Source: Crossaster papposus (taxonomy: Eukaryota; Echinodermata; Asteroidea; Velatida; Solasteridae). From it: a stretch of 64,000 nucleotides of DNA. The stretch lies in NCBI GenBank assembly GCA_037893245.1, contig JBAIAA010000509.1, positions 62,001 to 126,000 of the forward strand, read 5' to 3'. The notes under the pieces are model-generated. The model did no database searches. It saw only the letters and a list, made by a program, of their open reading frames with translations, and was not told where the DNA came from. The position numbers and the translations under genes are program-made. Numbering within the stretch: position 1 is the stretch's first letter; every line of letters starts with the position of its first letter. This document shows, in pieces, positions 23,792-33,475 of the stretch.

Positions 23792-23911
23792 TTTTTGCCA
23801 AAATGGTCAAATTTAAGATTTTTTTCAAAAAGAAAAAAAAAGAAAAAAGGAGGCGGCCCCCAAAAAGGAAGCGGGCGGTGACGCTAAACATGTTTGTTTT
23901 TTTATTTGGCC
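23412..23911. mobile_element. Inverted-repeat element (GGCCAAATAAAAAAA ends), copy 1
   Basis: GGCCAAATAAAAAAAAAAAC followed by ATGTTTAGCGTCA at the left is mirrored by TGACGCTAAACATG and TTTTTTTATTTGGCC at the right. The centre is T- and A-rich with an AT microsatellite near 23777. A second copy is at 52896-53209. Confidence 0.72.
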
Positions 23912-24125
23912 TTACTTTTAGGTCGCACACATAGACAATTAGAGACAGAAACATGGAAAGGCCCCAATTTTGGCGAAATATTGAGACACCATGTTAAGTT
24001 AACCTACACATGCTGAGTTTGAGGCCGAATGATTTCCATGAAAAAATTCCAGAAGAATAAAAATCTCTACCTTTTCGCAGTCAAAAGCAATGCGGTATGG
24101 CTTAATTACAGCTAGCACACAAGTA

Positions 24126-24133
24126 GTCTACTT
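24126..24133 (+). repeat. Left 8-bp target duplication of the TU-like element
   Basis: GTCTACTT at 24126-24133 equals GTCTACTT at 31662-31669, exactly where the two terminal inverted repeats end. Confidence 0.75.
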
Positions 24134-24144
24134 GGTGTCAGGTC

Positions 24145-24282
24145 AACTCGGACCCAAACCAACTCGGACCCAAGCCAACTCGGACCCATGCCAACTCGGA
24201 CCCACTACCAACTCGGACCCAAAACCAACTCGGACCCACTACTAACTCGGACCCAACCAATACCAACTCGGACCCAACAATG
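24145..24282 (+). repeat. Left outer-domain tandem array of the TU-like element
   Basis: About eight units of AACTCGGACCCA with variable spacers (AACC, AGCC, TGCC, CTACC, AAACC, CTACT, ACCAATACC). Confidence 0.88.
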
Positions 24283-24549
24283 CCCCCGCCCTTAAAAAAA
24301 GGGGGTGCCCCCCTAGTTTTGGCTTGTGTAGTACATTATTCTGCAATCAGTTTTAATTACTAAATGTTCTATTATGTAGGTGCTAATTACGTTTACGTAA
24401 TTATTTACAATTTTTGTTTTTTACATACATCATGTTTTAAAATAAGTTTTAATTTGTCTATTTAATAAATTTAAGAGAAAATGTTGTTAGATAATATTAG
24501 AAGGGAATTTGTTGTGGAGAACTTTTTACCTTGTGTTTGTGATGTATTG

Positions 24550-24561
24550 AACCTCATATAT
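24550..24561 (+). repeat. Left target duplication of the non-LTR element
   Basis: AACCTCATATAT here equals 29107-29118, directly after the CAA-rich 3' tail. Confidence 0.8.
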
Positions 24562-24562
24562 A

Positions 24563-24976
24563 TATAAAACCACAAAGCAACCAGTAAAAACCACTAAAGA
24601 CGCCACCACTCAAACAGAAAAAACAGCACAAACACAAACTGAACACACTCAATGTATTTGCAGTGAACAACGCCTGACCGAACTCCTCACTGGTACAATG
24701 CAGATTTGGGAAACAATCAAAAATAAAGAAGAAAGAATTCTGGCAGTGAAGACTCTCGTCAATCACATCACCCACCTAACTTATTCTCAGCCAACACCAA
24801 ATACTAAACAAGGAAAATCAAGAACGTCTTCTCAACCGCCATCAAATACAAAGCAAGGAAACACCGACCATAAATCATCCCAAAAGAAGGACAAAACACC
24901 CTCTACCCAAGAAAACACAGACTCACTAGCAAATAGCCAAAAATCGTCAAGAAAACCCCAAAACACATCAACATGA
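24563..24976 (+). CDS. ORF1 C-terminal remnant of the non-LTR element
   Basis: The frame is open from the 5' truncation point to TGA at 24974-24976. The Met at 24698 is internal to the frame, not the original start. The sequence is rich in T, Q, K and S (TTKQPVKTTKDATTQTEKTA near the start), with no zinc knuckle in the preserved part. The stop overlaps the ORF2 start as ATGA (ORF2 ATG at 24973), an arrangement compatible with termination-reinitiation of ORF2 translation. The protein would be the RNA-binding gag-like partner; the N-terminal part is lost. Confidence 0.6.
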   Translation, partial: YKTTKQPVKTTKDATTQTEKTAQTQTEHTQCICSEQRLTELLTGTMQIWETIKNKEERILAVKTLVNHITHLTYSQPTPNTKQGKSRTSSQPPSNTKQGNTDHKSSQKKDKTPSTQENTDSLANSQKSSRKPQNTST

Positions 24977-27900
24977 CTCTTATTTTCACAATGATTCTTA
25001 TCTTACAATGGAACGCCCAGTCCTTGTTAGCTCATGGAAAAGAATTTAAAAACTGCATTAACACTTGGAAAGAAAAACCAGATGTCATCTGTATACAGGA
25101 AACATGGCTCAAAGAAAACAAAAATTTTACTTTTCCTGGCTATAACATATATAGACATGACAGAAATAAAAACGATCCTAAAAGTAAGGGTGGAGGATGC
25201 GCTTTCTTGGCCAAAAGAGACATTGCTTTCAAATATACCCTAGGTGATAATAACTCTGTTGAATATCAAATTGGGGAACTCTATGATACACAGAAAAATA
25301 AAATTACTATTATTAATATTTACAACCCATGTAATATTCTAGACACCAAAACTCTTAAAGATATCCTTGATAAAACTGATCATTCTTGTATAGTGTGTGG
25401 TGACCTTAATGGTCATAACCCCTTGTGGGGTAGTTCAAAACTGGACCATAATGGCAAGATCATCGAAGATGTGATTATTGATACTGACATGGTCTGTGTA
25501 AACTCTGGTGAGGGCACAAGAGTTGACACGGCACATGGTACACTCTCCTGTATTGATATCACCTTCGTTACACCTAACATAGCTGCCAAATGTAACTGGA
25601 AAGTTCTTAATGATACATGGGGAAGCGACCACTGTCCTGTAATTATTGATGTCAACCACCCTATTCAGAAAAACCCATACAGAAATAGCCCCAAATGGTC
25701 CTATAAAAAAGCCGACTGGAACAAATTCGAGGACGCCTGTAACCAATATATTACTAAACCCAATGAGTCGGATACTGTCGACAAAATGTATGACAACTTC
25801 CTTTGCCAAATTGATACTGCTATGACTTATTCTATCCCTAAAACCAACCCCAACCACCCCAAACCTCCTTCCTCTTGGTGGAACGACGAATGTCAGCAAG
25901 CTATTCTCAACAAAAAAGAAGCCCTTAAAACTCTCAGAAAAACTTTCCTTCCTTCTGATCTTATTAGTTACAAGAGAGCTTGTGCCATAGCAAGGAAAAC
26001 TATCAATAACGCTAAACGAAAAGATTGGCAAATCTTCTGTAATGACATCAACCCCAAAACAAACACTAAAATTATTTGGAATAAAATCAAACGTATCCAG
26101 AAAACCCGCATTATCAACAGTATCCCTGTCCTCCATCACAACAACACAGACGCCATCACCGATGGAGAAAAGGCTGAAGCACTTGCCGACAATTTCACTA
26201 GAATTAGCAGTACTAATAATTACCGCCCATCCTTTATTCCTATTAAAGACAAAGCTGAAAAAGACTTCACTATTGATAATAATAATGACAGCGTCATCAA
26301 TGAACCCTTTAACATACAGGAATTAAATCACGCCATCCATTCTTCTAAATGTACCTCTCCTGGAAAAGATGATATCAGTAATATAGTTTTGAAACACCTT
26401 CCTATTAAAATTCGTCACTTCTTACTTATTATTATCAACTTCATCTGGCACACTTCTACTTGTCCTAAGCAATGGAAGGATGCAATCCTCATTCCCATCT
26501 TGAAACCTGGAAAAGACCCGGCTAACCCATCTTCTTACAGACCCATTGCATTAACCTCCACTTTCTGTAAAATCATGGAACGTATGGTGAACTCCCGCCT
26601 TCTTTGGTATATGGAAACCCATAACTTTCTTTCCAAATCTCAGAGTGGTTTCAGGAAGGGAAGAAGCACCAAAGATCATTTACTCAACCTTGAAACTTCT
26701 ATTAATAAAGCCCGCTCTAACAAAGAGAGCACTTTAGCTGTTTTTCTTGATTTAGAAAAGGCATATGATATGTTATGGCGGAAAGGTATTATTATTAAAT
26801 TGCAATCTTTGGGTATATCTGGACGTATCACCAAATGGATTAATAACTTCCTTGGCGACAGAACAATCCAGGTCCGTATCAACAATCTCTTCTCTGAAGA
26901 AAGAACCTTAGAAAACGGAGTCCCCCAGGGAAGTGTCATTAGTCCACTTCTGTTCAACATTGCTGTTAACGATCTCGTCAAAGAAGTCACCGATGTCAAT
27001 GTCTCGCAATACGCTGATGATATTGCCATCTGGAAATCAAATAGAAACATTCCTTACTTACAAAAGAAAATTCAACAAAACCTTGATAATATTAATACAT
27101 GGTGTGAAAGATGGGGATTTAAACTATCTATCCCCAAAACAAATGCTGTCCTTTTCACAAATAAACTGAAATACCCACCTATTTTTTTACACATTTATAA
27201 TTTAGCGATCAAAATGAGCTCCTCTGCGAAATTTTTAGGACTAATTTTCGACAATAAACTCACCTGGAAAAATCATATTGATAATATTATCACCAAATGT
27301 AAAAAAAGACTCAATATCTTGCGTTGCATCTGTGGCAACTCCTGGGGAGCCGAATGCAAAACGCTCTATCGACTGTATACGGCACTTATAAAACCCATCC
27401 TTGAATATGGATGTGAGGCTTTCGACTCGGCCTCCCCGACAATCAAACATAATCTGGACACTATCCAATATCAAGCTTTGAAGATTTGTACAGGGGCCAT
27501 CCAAAGTACCCCACTTTACAGACTTCAAACCGAATGTGGAGATCCTCCCCTAGCATTACGTCGACAGTTTTTAAGCGATCTTTACGGAATTAAAATTAAC
27601 TCTATAAATAACCACCCTAATGATCACTTCAACCGTGATAACTGGCAAAAACACTATTTTGCCGACAAATGGAATTCCTCTACACGTTACATCCCCTTTG
27701 AAGCAAGAATTTCCCATTATCCTGGTCTAAACACCTTTCCTTTAAATGACCCCTTTCCTTTCTGGCACTATACTAATCCTCAAATCTCAACTGAAATCCA
27801 CTCTCTCGTGGCACATACTGACAGTATACATGAAAAAAGAAATATTAGTCTGGAACTAATCAACACTAAATGGAACAACAGTCTTCATATTTATACAGAC

Positions 27901-28719
27901 GGCTCACTTAATCCGACCCATGATACGGTAGGCTGCGGAGTACACATTCCACAACTGAAATATTCTAAAGCTTCCCGACTCAACAACGGAGTGTCTATCT
28001 TTACCTCGGAACTCTTTGCCATTCTTCTATCTCTGGAATGGATTGAAGATGTTAAACCCCTTTATTCCTGCATCTTTAGTGACTGCCTCAGTGCCTTACA
28101 AGCTATTTCCAAACATTTTCCTGTACATAAAATTGTCTGTGATATACGACATACTCTTATCAATATCCGTAATCAAGGTAACATTGTTAATTTCGTTTGG
28201 ATACCTAGCCACTGCGGTATCCCTGGAAATGAACAAGCGGATCGGATCGCTAAATCAGCAACATACAAAAACAATGTTGACTACTGTATCCCTCTCTTAG
28301 ACTCGGAACTTAAACATACTCTTAAAACACATCTCAAGGAAAAGTGGGCTTCCACCGTTCCTAATTTAGATCACAATAACAACTTCAGCTATGATGTTTC
28401 TCTATCTTTTACTAACTGGGGCCTGCAACGACCCAAAGAAATAATCTTACACAGACTCCGCCTAGGAACATGTAGAGGTTTGAAAACTTTCATGCACAGA
28501 ATTGGTCAACACCCTGATGGTCTATGTGAAAGCTGTGCATGTCCAGACAATGTTGCACACTTTATTCTCAAATGCTGCAAATACACGACTCAACGACTAT
28601 CACTCCAAAAATCACTGAATTTTTCAAATGACCAAATGAACCTTACACAAATTCTTGGACCAAAACGCAACTGCAATCACATCATTAATTATGTTAAAAA
28701 CTGTAATATCAATATCTAA
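24973..28719 (+). CDS. Non-LTR retrotransposon ORF2: endonuclease, reverse transcriptase, RNase H
   Basis: This 1248-codon ORF has no stops or frameshifts. Residues 1-230 form an APE-type endonuclease (WNAQS near 13, QETWL near 41, GDLNGHNPLWGS near 143, SDHCPVIID near 217). Residues about 480-780 are the reverse transcriptase (SYRPIALTS, FLDLEKAYD near 590, GVPQGSVISPLLFN near 649, and the catalytic YADD near 680). Residues about 970-1090 are an RNase H domain (YTDGS near 974, SELFAIL, SDCLSAL, IPSHCGIPGNEQAD near 1077). A C-terminal CESCACPDNVAHFILKC zinc-binding motif lies near 1184. The RNase H domain plus APE places it in the I/Jockey group (I, Nimb, Ingi, Loa or similar); the exact clade cannot be set by eye. 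It nicks target DNA and copies its RNA there. Confidence 0.93.
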   Translation: MTLIFTMILILQWNAQSLLAHGKEFKNCINTWKEKPDVICIQETWLKENKNFTFPGYNIYRHDRNKNDPKSKGGGCAFLAKRDIAFKYTLGDNNSVEYQIGELYDTQKNKITIINIYNPCNILDTKTLKDILDKTDHSCIVCGDLNGHNPLWGSSKLDHNGKIIEDVIIDTDMVCVNSGEGTRVDTAHGTLSCIDITFVTPNIAAKCNWKVLNDTWGSDHCPVIIDVNHPIQKNPYRNSPKWSYKKADWNKFEDACNQYITKPNESDTVDKMYDNFLCQIDTAMTYSIPKTNPNHPKPPSSWWNDECQQAILNKKEALKTLRKTFLPSDLISYKRACAIARKTINNAKRKDWQIFCNDINPKTNTKIIWNKIKRIQKTRIINSIPVLHHNNTDAITDGEKAEALADNFTRISSTNNYRPSFIPIKDKAEKDFTIDNNNDSVINEPFNIQELNHAIHSSKCTSPGKDDISNIVLKHLPIKIRHFLLIIINFIWHTSTCPKQWKDAILIPILKPGKDPANPSSYRPIALTSTFCKIMERMVNSRLLWYMETHNFLSKSQSGFRKGRSTKDHLLNLETSINKARSNKESTLAVFLDLEKAYDMLWRKGIIIKLQSLGISGRITKWINNFLGDRTIQVRINNLFSEERTLENGVPQGSVISPLLFNIAVNDLVKEVTDVNVSQYADDIAIWKSNRNIPYLQKKIQQNLDNINTWCERWGFKLSIPKTNAVLFTNKLKYPPIFLHIYNLAIKMSSSAKFLGLIFDNKLTWKNHIDNIITKCKKRLNILRCICGNSWGAECKTLYRLYTALIKPILEYGCEAFDSASPTIKHNLDTIQYQALKICTGAIQSTPLYRLQTECGDPPLALRRQFLSDLYGIKINSINNHPNDHFNRDNWQKHYFADKWNSSTRYIPFEARISHYPGLNTFPLNDPFPFWHYTNPQISTEIHSLVAHTDSIHEKRNISLELINTKWNNSLHIYTDGSLNPTHDTVGCGVHIPQLKYSKASRLNNGVSIFTSELFAILLSLEWIEDVKPLYSCIFSDCLSALQAISKHFPVHKIVCDIRHTLINIRNQGNIVNFVWIPSHCGIPGNEQADRIAKSATYKNNVDYCIPLLDSELKHTLKTHLKEKWASTVPNLDHNNNFSYDVSLSFTNWGLQRPKEIILHRLRLGTCRGLKTFMHRIGQHPDGLCESCACPDNVAHFILKCCKYTTQRLSLQKSLNFSNDQMNLTQILGPKRNCNHIINYVKNCNINI

Positions 28720-29106
28720 ACATTCCAGTTTTTTTTTTCCAGAGTACCTCTCGAATTGACTTGATATTGTTATGTAATGTTTGGGGGTGATGGGGAGGTG
28801 TGAGTGACTGCCTGGACCGGCCTACTGGGTGTTTCTTTATCCCTTGTGGCGCTATGTCTGGGGGTGATGAGCACCTCCCTGTCTCCCCTAAACATTATCC
28901 CATTGGTTTTCTATATATTCGTTGTTTTCTTTCTATAATTTTCTAGTATCGATTCTTCTAGTTTTTCGTCACTGACAGATACCGTCTCAACCCACAATGC
29001 AAGCGTCGATTAAGTCTCCAGCGATCGCCGCATAGCTAGTGGCGCAAAGGGCACATTTATATGTGACATACGTGCCAACAAAACCTACACCAACAACAAC
29101 AACAAC
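28720..29106 (+). other. 3' UTR and (ACA)n tail of the non-LTR element
   Basis: It carries two GGGGGTGATG blocks (28783 and 28861 areas) and GCGATCGCCGC before the CAACAACAACAAC tail. There is no poly(A) tail; a trinucleotide tail fits I-group elements. Confidence 0.65.
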
Positions 29107-29118
29107 AACCTCATATAT

Positions 29119-30530
29119 GTGCATTAAAAAATTAGACCCAGAGTTGCTGGAGCGAAACGCATTTTACAGCCTGTTTTTCAGTGTTAGCTGAAGGCCTATT
29201 ACTCTATCCAAGATTATTTGTAACATTAAAGATGTTATAAATGAATAAAAAGTAAATAAATCAATAAACTAGTGAATAAAAAGTTTTAAAAATGAATAAA
29301 CAAGTAATTTACAATAAATAAGTAAATGTTTAAACAAATAAGAATTTATGAATAAATAACCATCACTGTGTTAAAAACAACAAGCCCCAATTCCCTAAAT
29401 TGGAGCATACAGGCGACCATGCCTTCAACAACTGTTCTGACATTGTATGGTCCAAGCATGGTCCAACGCTGCAGAACCAACCTTCAAAGTGATCGCAATA
29501 TCGTAATTTAAACAGGGACAATTAAGTGTCTTATATCCTCAATAACTCCTCAGATTATTTTCTTGGCAAAATTCAGCCGGCAAGGCATTTAATTATCAGA
29601 GTTCCGCGTTTTACCGAGCCACGGTTTTCAGATCAGCTGGATTAGATGCGTGCGATATAATGTAGGGCCGAGTTCGACACGTTTCAATAGAGTCGCGGCC
29701 TTCTCCAGTCACCGCGGTTGAAAACTTAAAACTAAGCAGCTAAACACAACTAGTTTTGACCATAACATTGTCAACATTCAAGAAAATACCCAGCAAAACG
29801 AGCGAAAATAACTGCGACCCTCACCGTACCAATCAAGCAAGACACTAGTTCAAATCTTCGTGTGTGATTCCTACAAGCCTTCGAAATCACTCAACTTTCT
29901 CCGATAAAATATGTCAACGATGGCGGTGTTCGTAAACACTTGCGAGCTAGCTATGACCTTTCACCGCTAGCTCAAATTATGCAGTTTCTACGCAACGATC
30001 GACCAATAAGAAAACGACTATAAAGGTCAGCTTAATCTATTAGCATAATGAGCACCGCCCCCAAAAACTCAACTTAACCAATGATCCAAGGCTTTCAAGT
30101 ATCTTCAGTTACTTTGCATATAATAGTGGCCGCGTGAGGTCGTTGTTCGAGCTCCGATTACCGCTGCGCTGTACGTACGGACGGGTAACGACGATGAACG
30201 CCTTGACCAAGGCTATGTTCTCTGTAGATAGCACTTTAAGTTTTTTAGTAATATTTTAAGTATTTTATTGCCCAGATTTAGATCTATTGTGGGGCACAAT
30301 TTGAGTTATTTTACATAATGTGCAATACAATGCATTTAAAAAAATGATTAATTATTGTTATAAAATAATTGCATCGGTCACACCATTATTTCTCAATATA
30401 ACAACAATTTTGGATATATGGAGGGGTTGGAGGCAAACAAAAATTAAAGAAGGCAAGTTAAAACGACAGATTAAATGAAAGCGTGATGTGAAAAAAATTA
30501 AAAGGCTAAAAAAACAAACATTTATAGGGT
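29119..30530. other. Middle section of the TU-like element, no gene seen
   Basis: AT-rich at first (ATAAATAAGT-type words near 29240-29350), GC-richer at 29600-30200 with CCAAT and an octamer-like TTTGCATA near 30113. No ORF of note. It could contain a transcribed host fragment carried by the element. Confidence 0.3.
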
Positions 30531-31401
30531 TAATGGACCGATCCGGCCTGTCAATCACTACGCGCGCATTGACCAATAAGATTCCGAGTTTTGTTCAGGT
30601 AAATAGCAACGGTTGCTACAGGCGTGGTCCGCATTAGCTCGGTCAAACTATATCACATGTGCTTAGAAAAGTGTACACAAACAAATAGCTTCGGTACGAA
30701 AAGGCACCGTGTTTGTCAATCAAAATACGGCTATGTGGAGTTTTTTTAAATGTCAAAAATATGCATGAAATGGTCAGGAAATATGTAAATAACACGCTGG
30801 TACTCGTATCACGGCATCATTTTGTTCCCGTTAAATACCAAAACAAATCTCGAAAATGAGAATTACCGTTGAACTCGTGTGACGTGAACGGCGGGAATGA
30901 AAATAAGACAAGGTCAAGGACAGTATAGTCTAAGGTAGGATAGGGGGCCTATGTAGAGTTAATAGTAATGCTCTACATGTGTAGAAGTCTATTAATTAGG
31001 CTATGATTTATTCCAGTACGGGTATACTTACCAAGCAACCATACAGAAACAAATACACCGTCCGTAACTTAAAATTCCATGGTTTTTCTTCTCTCCTGAT
31101 CGGCTCATGGCATGCATGCTTCATTCCCCCAACTGCAACTTATTCATCCTTCATGTACTGTACATACCCTTCCTTAAAATAATGGTCATCGTCCGCTAGC
31201 TTGCTGATAGTCCCCGCCTAAAGTTTAAATAAATATTTCGTTGTACGTGATACGCCTAGCCGGCCTACACGTACATCTGTATACGTAAAGTACGTATGTA
31301 CACCGTGCGTTCACGTGATTGCAACTTGACCGAGGTAATGGCGTCGCCATGCCGTTGCTAAGGTGGGCGGGGCTTATGGTCAAATCCGGATCGGTCCATT
31401 G
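30531..31401. mobile_element. Inverted-repeat element (ATGGACCGATCCGG ends) inside the TU-like element
   Basis: AATGGACCGATCCGG at 30531 and CCGGATCGGTCCATTG at 31401 are inverted repeats. AGCAACGG and CTCGGTCAA follow on both sides at similar distances. Body about 870 bp, non-coding, with GTACGTA-rich sequence. Confidence 0.6.
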
Positions 31402-31518
31402 TAATAGTACAAGCATTCACCTTTCGGTACAATAATTCCAAATGTGTAAAATTTATTTTTAATGAACAAATTAAGCTCGGTACATAAATAATTTGCTTAA
31501 CATTGTCAAATGGAATGA

Positions 31519-31650
31519 TGGGTCCGAGTTGGTAGTGGTTGGGTCCGAGTTGGTAGTGGGTCCGAGTTGGTTTTGGGTCCGAGTTGGTAGTGGGTCCGAG
31601 TTAGCATGGGTCCGAGTTGGCATGGGTCCGAGTTGGTTTGGGTCCGAGTT
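31519..31650 (-). repeat. Right outer-domain tandem array of the TU-like element
   Basis: Units of TGGGTCCGAGTT, the reverse complement of the left array, with spacers in mirror order. The translated V-G-S-E-L repeats are by-products. Confidence 0.88.
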
Positions 31651-31661
31651 AGATCGAAACC

Positions 31662-31669
31662 GTCTACTT
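31662..31669 (+). repeat. Right 8-bp target duplication of the TU-like element
   Basis: GTCTACTT, identical to 24126-24133. Confidence 0.75.
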
Positions 31670-31861
31670 CCCTATATAGTCTCTAGTGCGGGGCCAAAAG
31701 ACTAGGAGTAGGAGTAGGACTACCTCTAAAAAACAATAAATAACTAGTGTGGCCCTGGTACGCTGAGTACCATATGATGTAGTTTAGTATAGTATCATGT
31801 AGTTTTCACCATTGGATTTGAAGGAATAAGCCTGGTTTAACCAAAGTACATGATGTAATAC

Positions 31862-32339
31862 TAGTCCGAGCATGGAGGAATAACTTATTCCTCCATGGTC
31901 CGAGTAACTTGGACCCAAAAATCACCTTTTTTAACATTTGGACATGGTCGGGTGATATTAGGGTCCAAGCAAGACTCATTGGAAACGTTGTACGAAATGT
32001 CTGCACATCGATCCCCATGACCTCCCAAACTTATCCCAAAAAATGTCACGGAAAACGGCAACTTACAAAAATGCTGCTAGTCCCCAGTAGGCACCAAGGA
32101 TCAATAAAGACACTAACACTATCGGTGTGTTCTTACCTTTTAAAAAAGTGAGAAAATCGAGCCTCAAAATGTGGAGCAATGTTCGCCGATTCAAATTCAC
32201 GTAGCCATTGCTGAGCAAAGTCAACGGCTCTTACCTGTTTCGTGCGCTGTGCTGCAGTGGATGGGGCTAGACTATTAAATCACCCGACCATGTCCAAATG
32301 TTGAAAAAGGTGATTTTTGGGTCCAAGTTACTCGGACTA
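31862..32339. mobile_element. MITE with TAGTCCGAGTAACTTGGACCC ends and 9-bp duplications
   Basis: The left arm TAGTCCGAG/TAACTTGGACCCAAAAATC (interrupted by a small hairpin) is mirrored by GATTTTTGGGTCCAAGTTACTCGGACTA at 32339. ATGTAATAC flanks both sides (31853-31861 and 32340-32348). Arms continue through CACC, AACATTTGGACATGGTCGGGTGAT. Length is 478 bp, non-coding. A 9-bp duplication would suit a Mutator-like element, but the TA at the junction makes 8 to 11 possible. Confidence 0.78.
31871..31897. mobile_element. 27-bp perfect hairpin insertion with 7-bp duplication
   Basis: CATGGAGGAATAA-C-TTATTCCTCCATG is a perfect 13-bp-arm hairpin. GTCCGAG precedes it (31864-31870) and follows it (31898-31904). 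The other arm of the host MITE has a single GTCCGAG and no hairpin, so this is a genuine insertion with target duplication. Confidence 0.8.
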
Positions 32340-32349
32340 ATGTAATACT

Positions 32350-33026
32350 AACACTCAAAAACACTAACCTGCATAGCCGCATCGTACCATGGAAAATAAG
32401 AAGTTTATGATCGTACCAAAGGCAAAGGCTCACATTCACAACGATTGGTCATCCCTACCCCACCCACTTACTCAGATTGGAGCACGTACATGTAGGCCTT
32501 TCTGCGAATACGTGCTAACAAAGGTATGTGATTGTGAAGTTGGCACTGCACTGCACACTGCACATGGAGCAACCAACACGCTCAGTCTAGTTTAGTTGGT
32601 TGTTTACATTTTTGTGAGATCCGGGTCAGCCAGATTATTAAAACCACGGCTACGTTCCGAGTTTGTCTTATGCTAGAAAAATATTGTAACTAATAGGCCT
32701 ACGATTAAAAAAAGAAAAACATTGTATTTGACTCAAGCAACAAAAATAAAACTGACCTTATGATTGAGAGTGACATTAAAACTAAACTCTGAGCCCTTGG
32801 CTCTCACTTCAGGGACATACAATGTACATTTGTGAAAACGGGGCTTGAAGCCAAAATGAAAATGAAGCCGAGGTTTGCAAAAAGCATCTTGCGGATGGTT
32901 GGGCTGCAGTGCGCCCTCTCAAGTTGCAATTTCATTTGAAGATGGATGTCAAGTGCTTTGCATGCATCAAATTCGTAAAGCGCTGCAAATTTCGCACGGG
33001 ATTTGGAAATAAAAAAGAACAACACA
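32350..33026. promoter_or_regulatory. Upstream region of the THAP-domain gene
   Basis: This lies directly upstream of the ATG at 33027. No TATA box is obvious. The 32800-33020 stretch is GC-richer than its surroundings and would contain the 5' UTR. Confidence 0.3.
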
Positions 33027-33106
33027 ATGGTTAAGGTCTGCGCAGCAGTAAAGTGCCGAGAGACAGATGGAAAATTAAGTCGAGAAAAAGGAATATCGTT
33101 TCACAG
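33027..33106 (+). CDS. THAP9/P-element-type gene, exon 1 (THAP zinc finger start)
   Basis: ATG at 33027 (context ACACAATGG) opens MVKVCAAVKCRETDGKL and ends in GISFHR at the donor GTAAGT (33107), phase 2. Cys5 and Cys10 are the first two ligands of the C2CH THAP zinc finger, and SFHR is the usual end of the first THAP strand. The six exons at 33027-39854 join in frame with matching phases (832 nt, about 277 codons). The order is THAP domain (1-88), proline-rich linker, coiled coil, and the conserved pre-catalytic block of THAP9/P-element transposases. Drosophila P transposase and vertebrate THAP9 bind DNA through this finger. No RNase H-like catalytic exon was found downstream, so the gene is partial here or truncated. 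Confidence 0.85.
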
Positions 33107-33240
33107 GTAAGTCGTTAAATGTTTGAAGGCTTCTGACCTTATCAATATTATCATGATCTCTCTGAATATGTTTCATCTTCACCAAAAACAATCGTCAAGG
33201 ACTCCGTTCTTCTTCCGATAGAACTCGGCTTAAATCTACT

Positions 33241-33274
33241 CAAGCAATGACCAATGGTTTATCCTACCTTTAAA
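33241..33274 (-). mobile_element. End fragment of the AGGTAGTATACACC TTAA MITE
   Basis: Only the end AGCAATGACCAATGG...ATCCTACCTTTAA survives; the rest of the family sequence is absent. Confidence 0.55.
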
Positions 33275-33288
33275 TGAAACAATTATCC

Positions 33289-33475
33289 AGGGGGCGAGTC
33301 GGCTAAGGGGTGAGTCGGTCAGGGGGCGAGTCGGTCAGGGGGCGAGTCGGTCAGGGGGCGAGTCTGTCAGGGGGCGAGTTGGTCAGGGGCGAGTCGGTCA
33401 GGGGCGAGTCGGTCAGGGGCGAGTCGGTCAGGGGCGAGTCGGTCAGGGGCGAGTCGGTCAGGGGGCGCGAGTTGA
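33289..33475 (+). repeat. Minisatellite, CAGGGGCGAGTCGGT unit
   Basis: About 13 units of 14-16 bp with one G-run length difference. It gives a minus-strand LTDSP repeat when translated. Not a gene. Confidence 0.85.

Larger units (their letters stand above)
24562..29106 (+). mobile_element. I/Jockey-group non-LTR retrotransposon, 5'-truncated in ORF1
   Basis: It is bounded by the 12-bp duplication AACCTCATATAT. It contains the 3' part of an ORF1, an intact ORF2 (24973-28719), a 3' UTR of about 390 bp and an (ACA)n tail at 29089-29106. Length is about 4.5 kb. The insertion site lies inside the TU-like foldback element, so it is the younger of the two. An intact ORF2 and perfect duplications indicate recent insertion. 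Confidence 0.85.
24134..31661. mobile_element. TU-like foldback element, 7.5 kb, with tandem-repeat termini
   Basis: Both ends carry arrays of about eight units of AACTCGGACCCA plus a short spacer (24145-24282 and, inverted, 31519-31650). The spacers occur in the same order on both sides (16, 16, 16, 17, 17, 17 and 21-bp units), so the two arrays are one inverted repeat rather than independent satellites. Outside the arrays both ends begin GGT.TC and reach the array after equal distances. Perfect 8-bp duplications flank the element. This matches the described TU foldback family of sea urchins (outer domain of short tandem repeats, 8-bp duplications). Apart from the inserted retrotransposon the interior shows no transposase, so it is non-autonomous. 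Confidence 0.8.

Noticed and set aside
25435..26139. 234-codon minus-strand ORF
   Set aside because: It is antisense to the endonuclease region of the intact retrotransposon ORF2 and has no independent support.
31493..31705. ORF with repeated VGSEL
   Set aside because: Translation of the right terminal array of the TU-like element.
33289..33475. CRISPR-like regular repeat
   Set aside because: Units are contiguous without unique spacers and the context is eukaryotic; a minisatellite.
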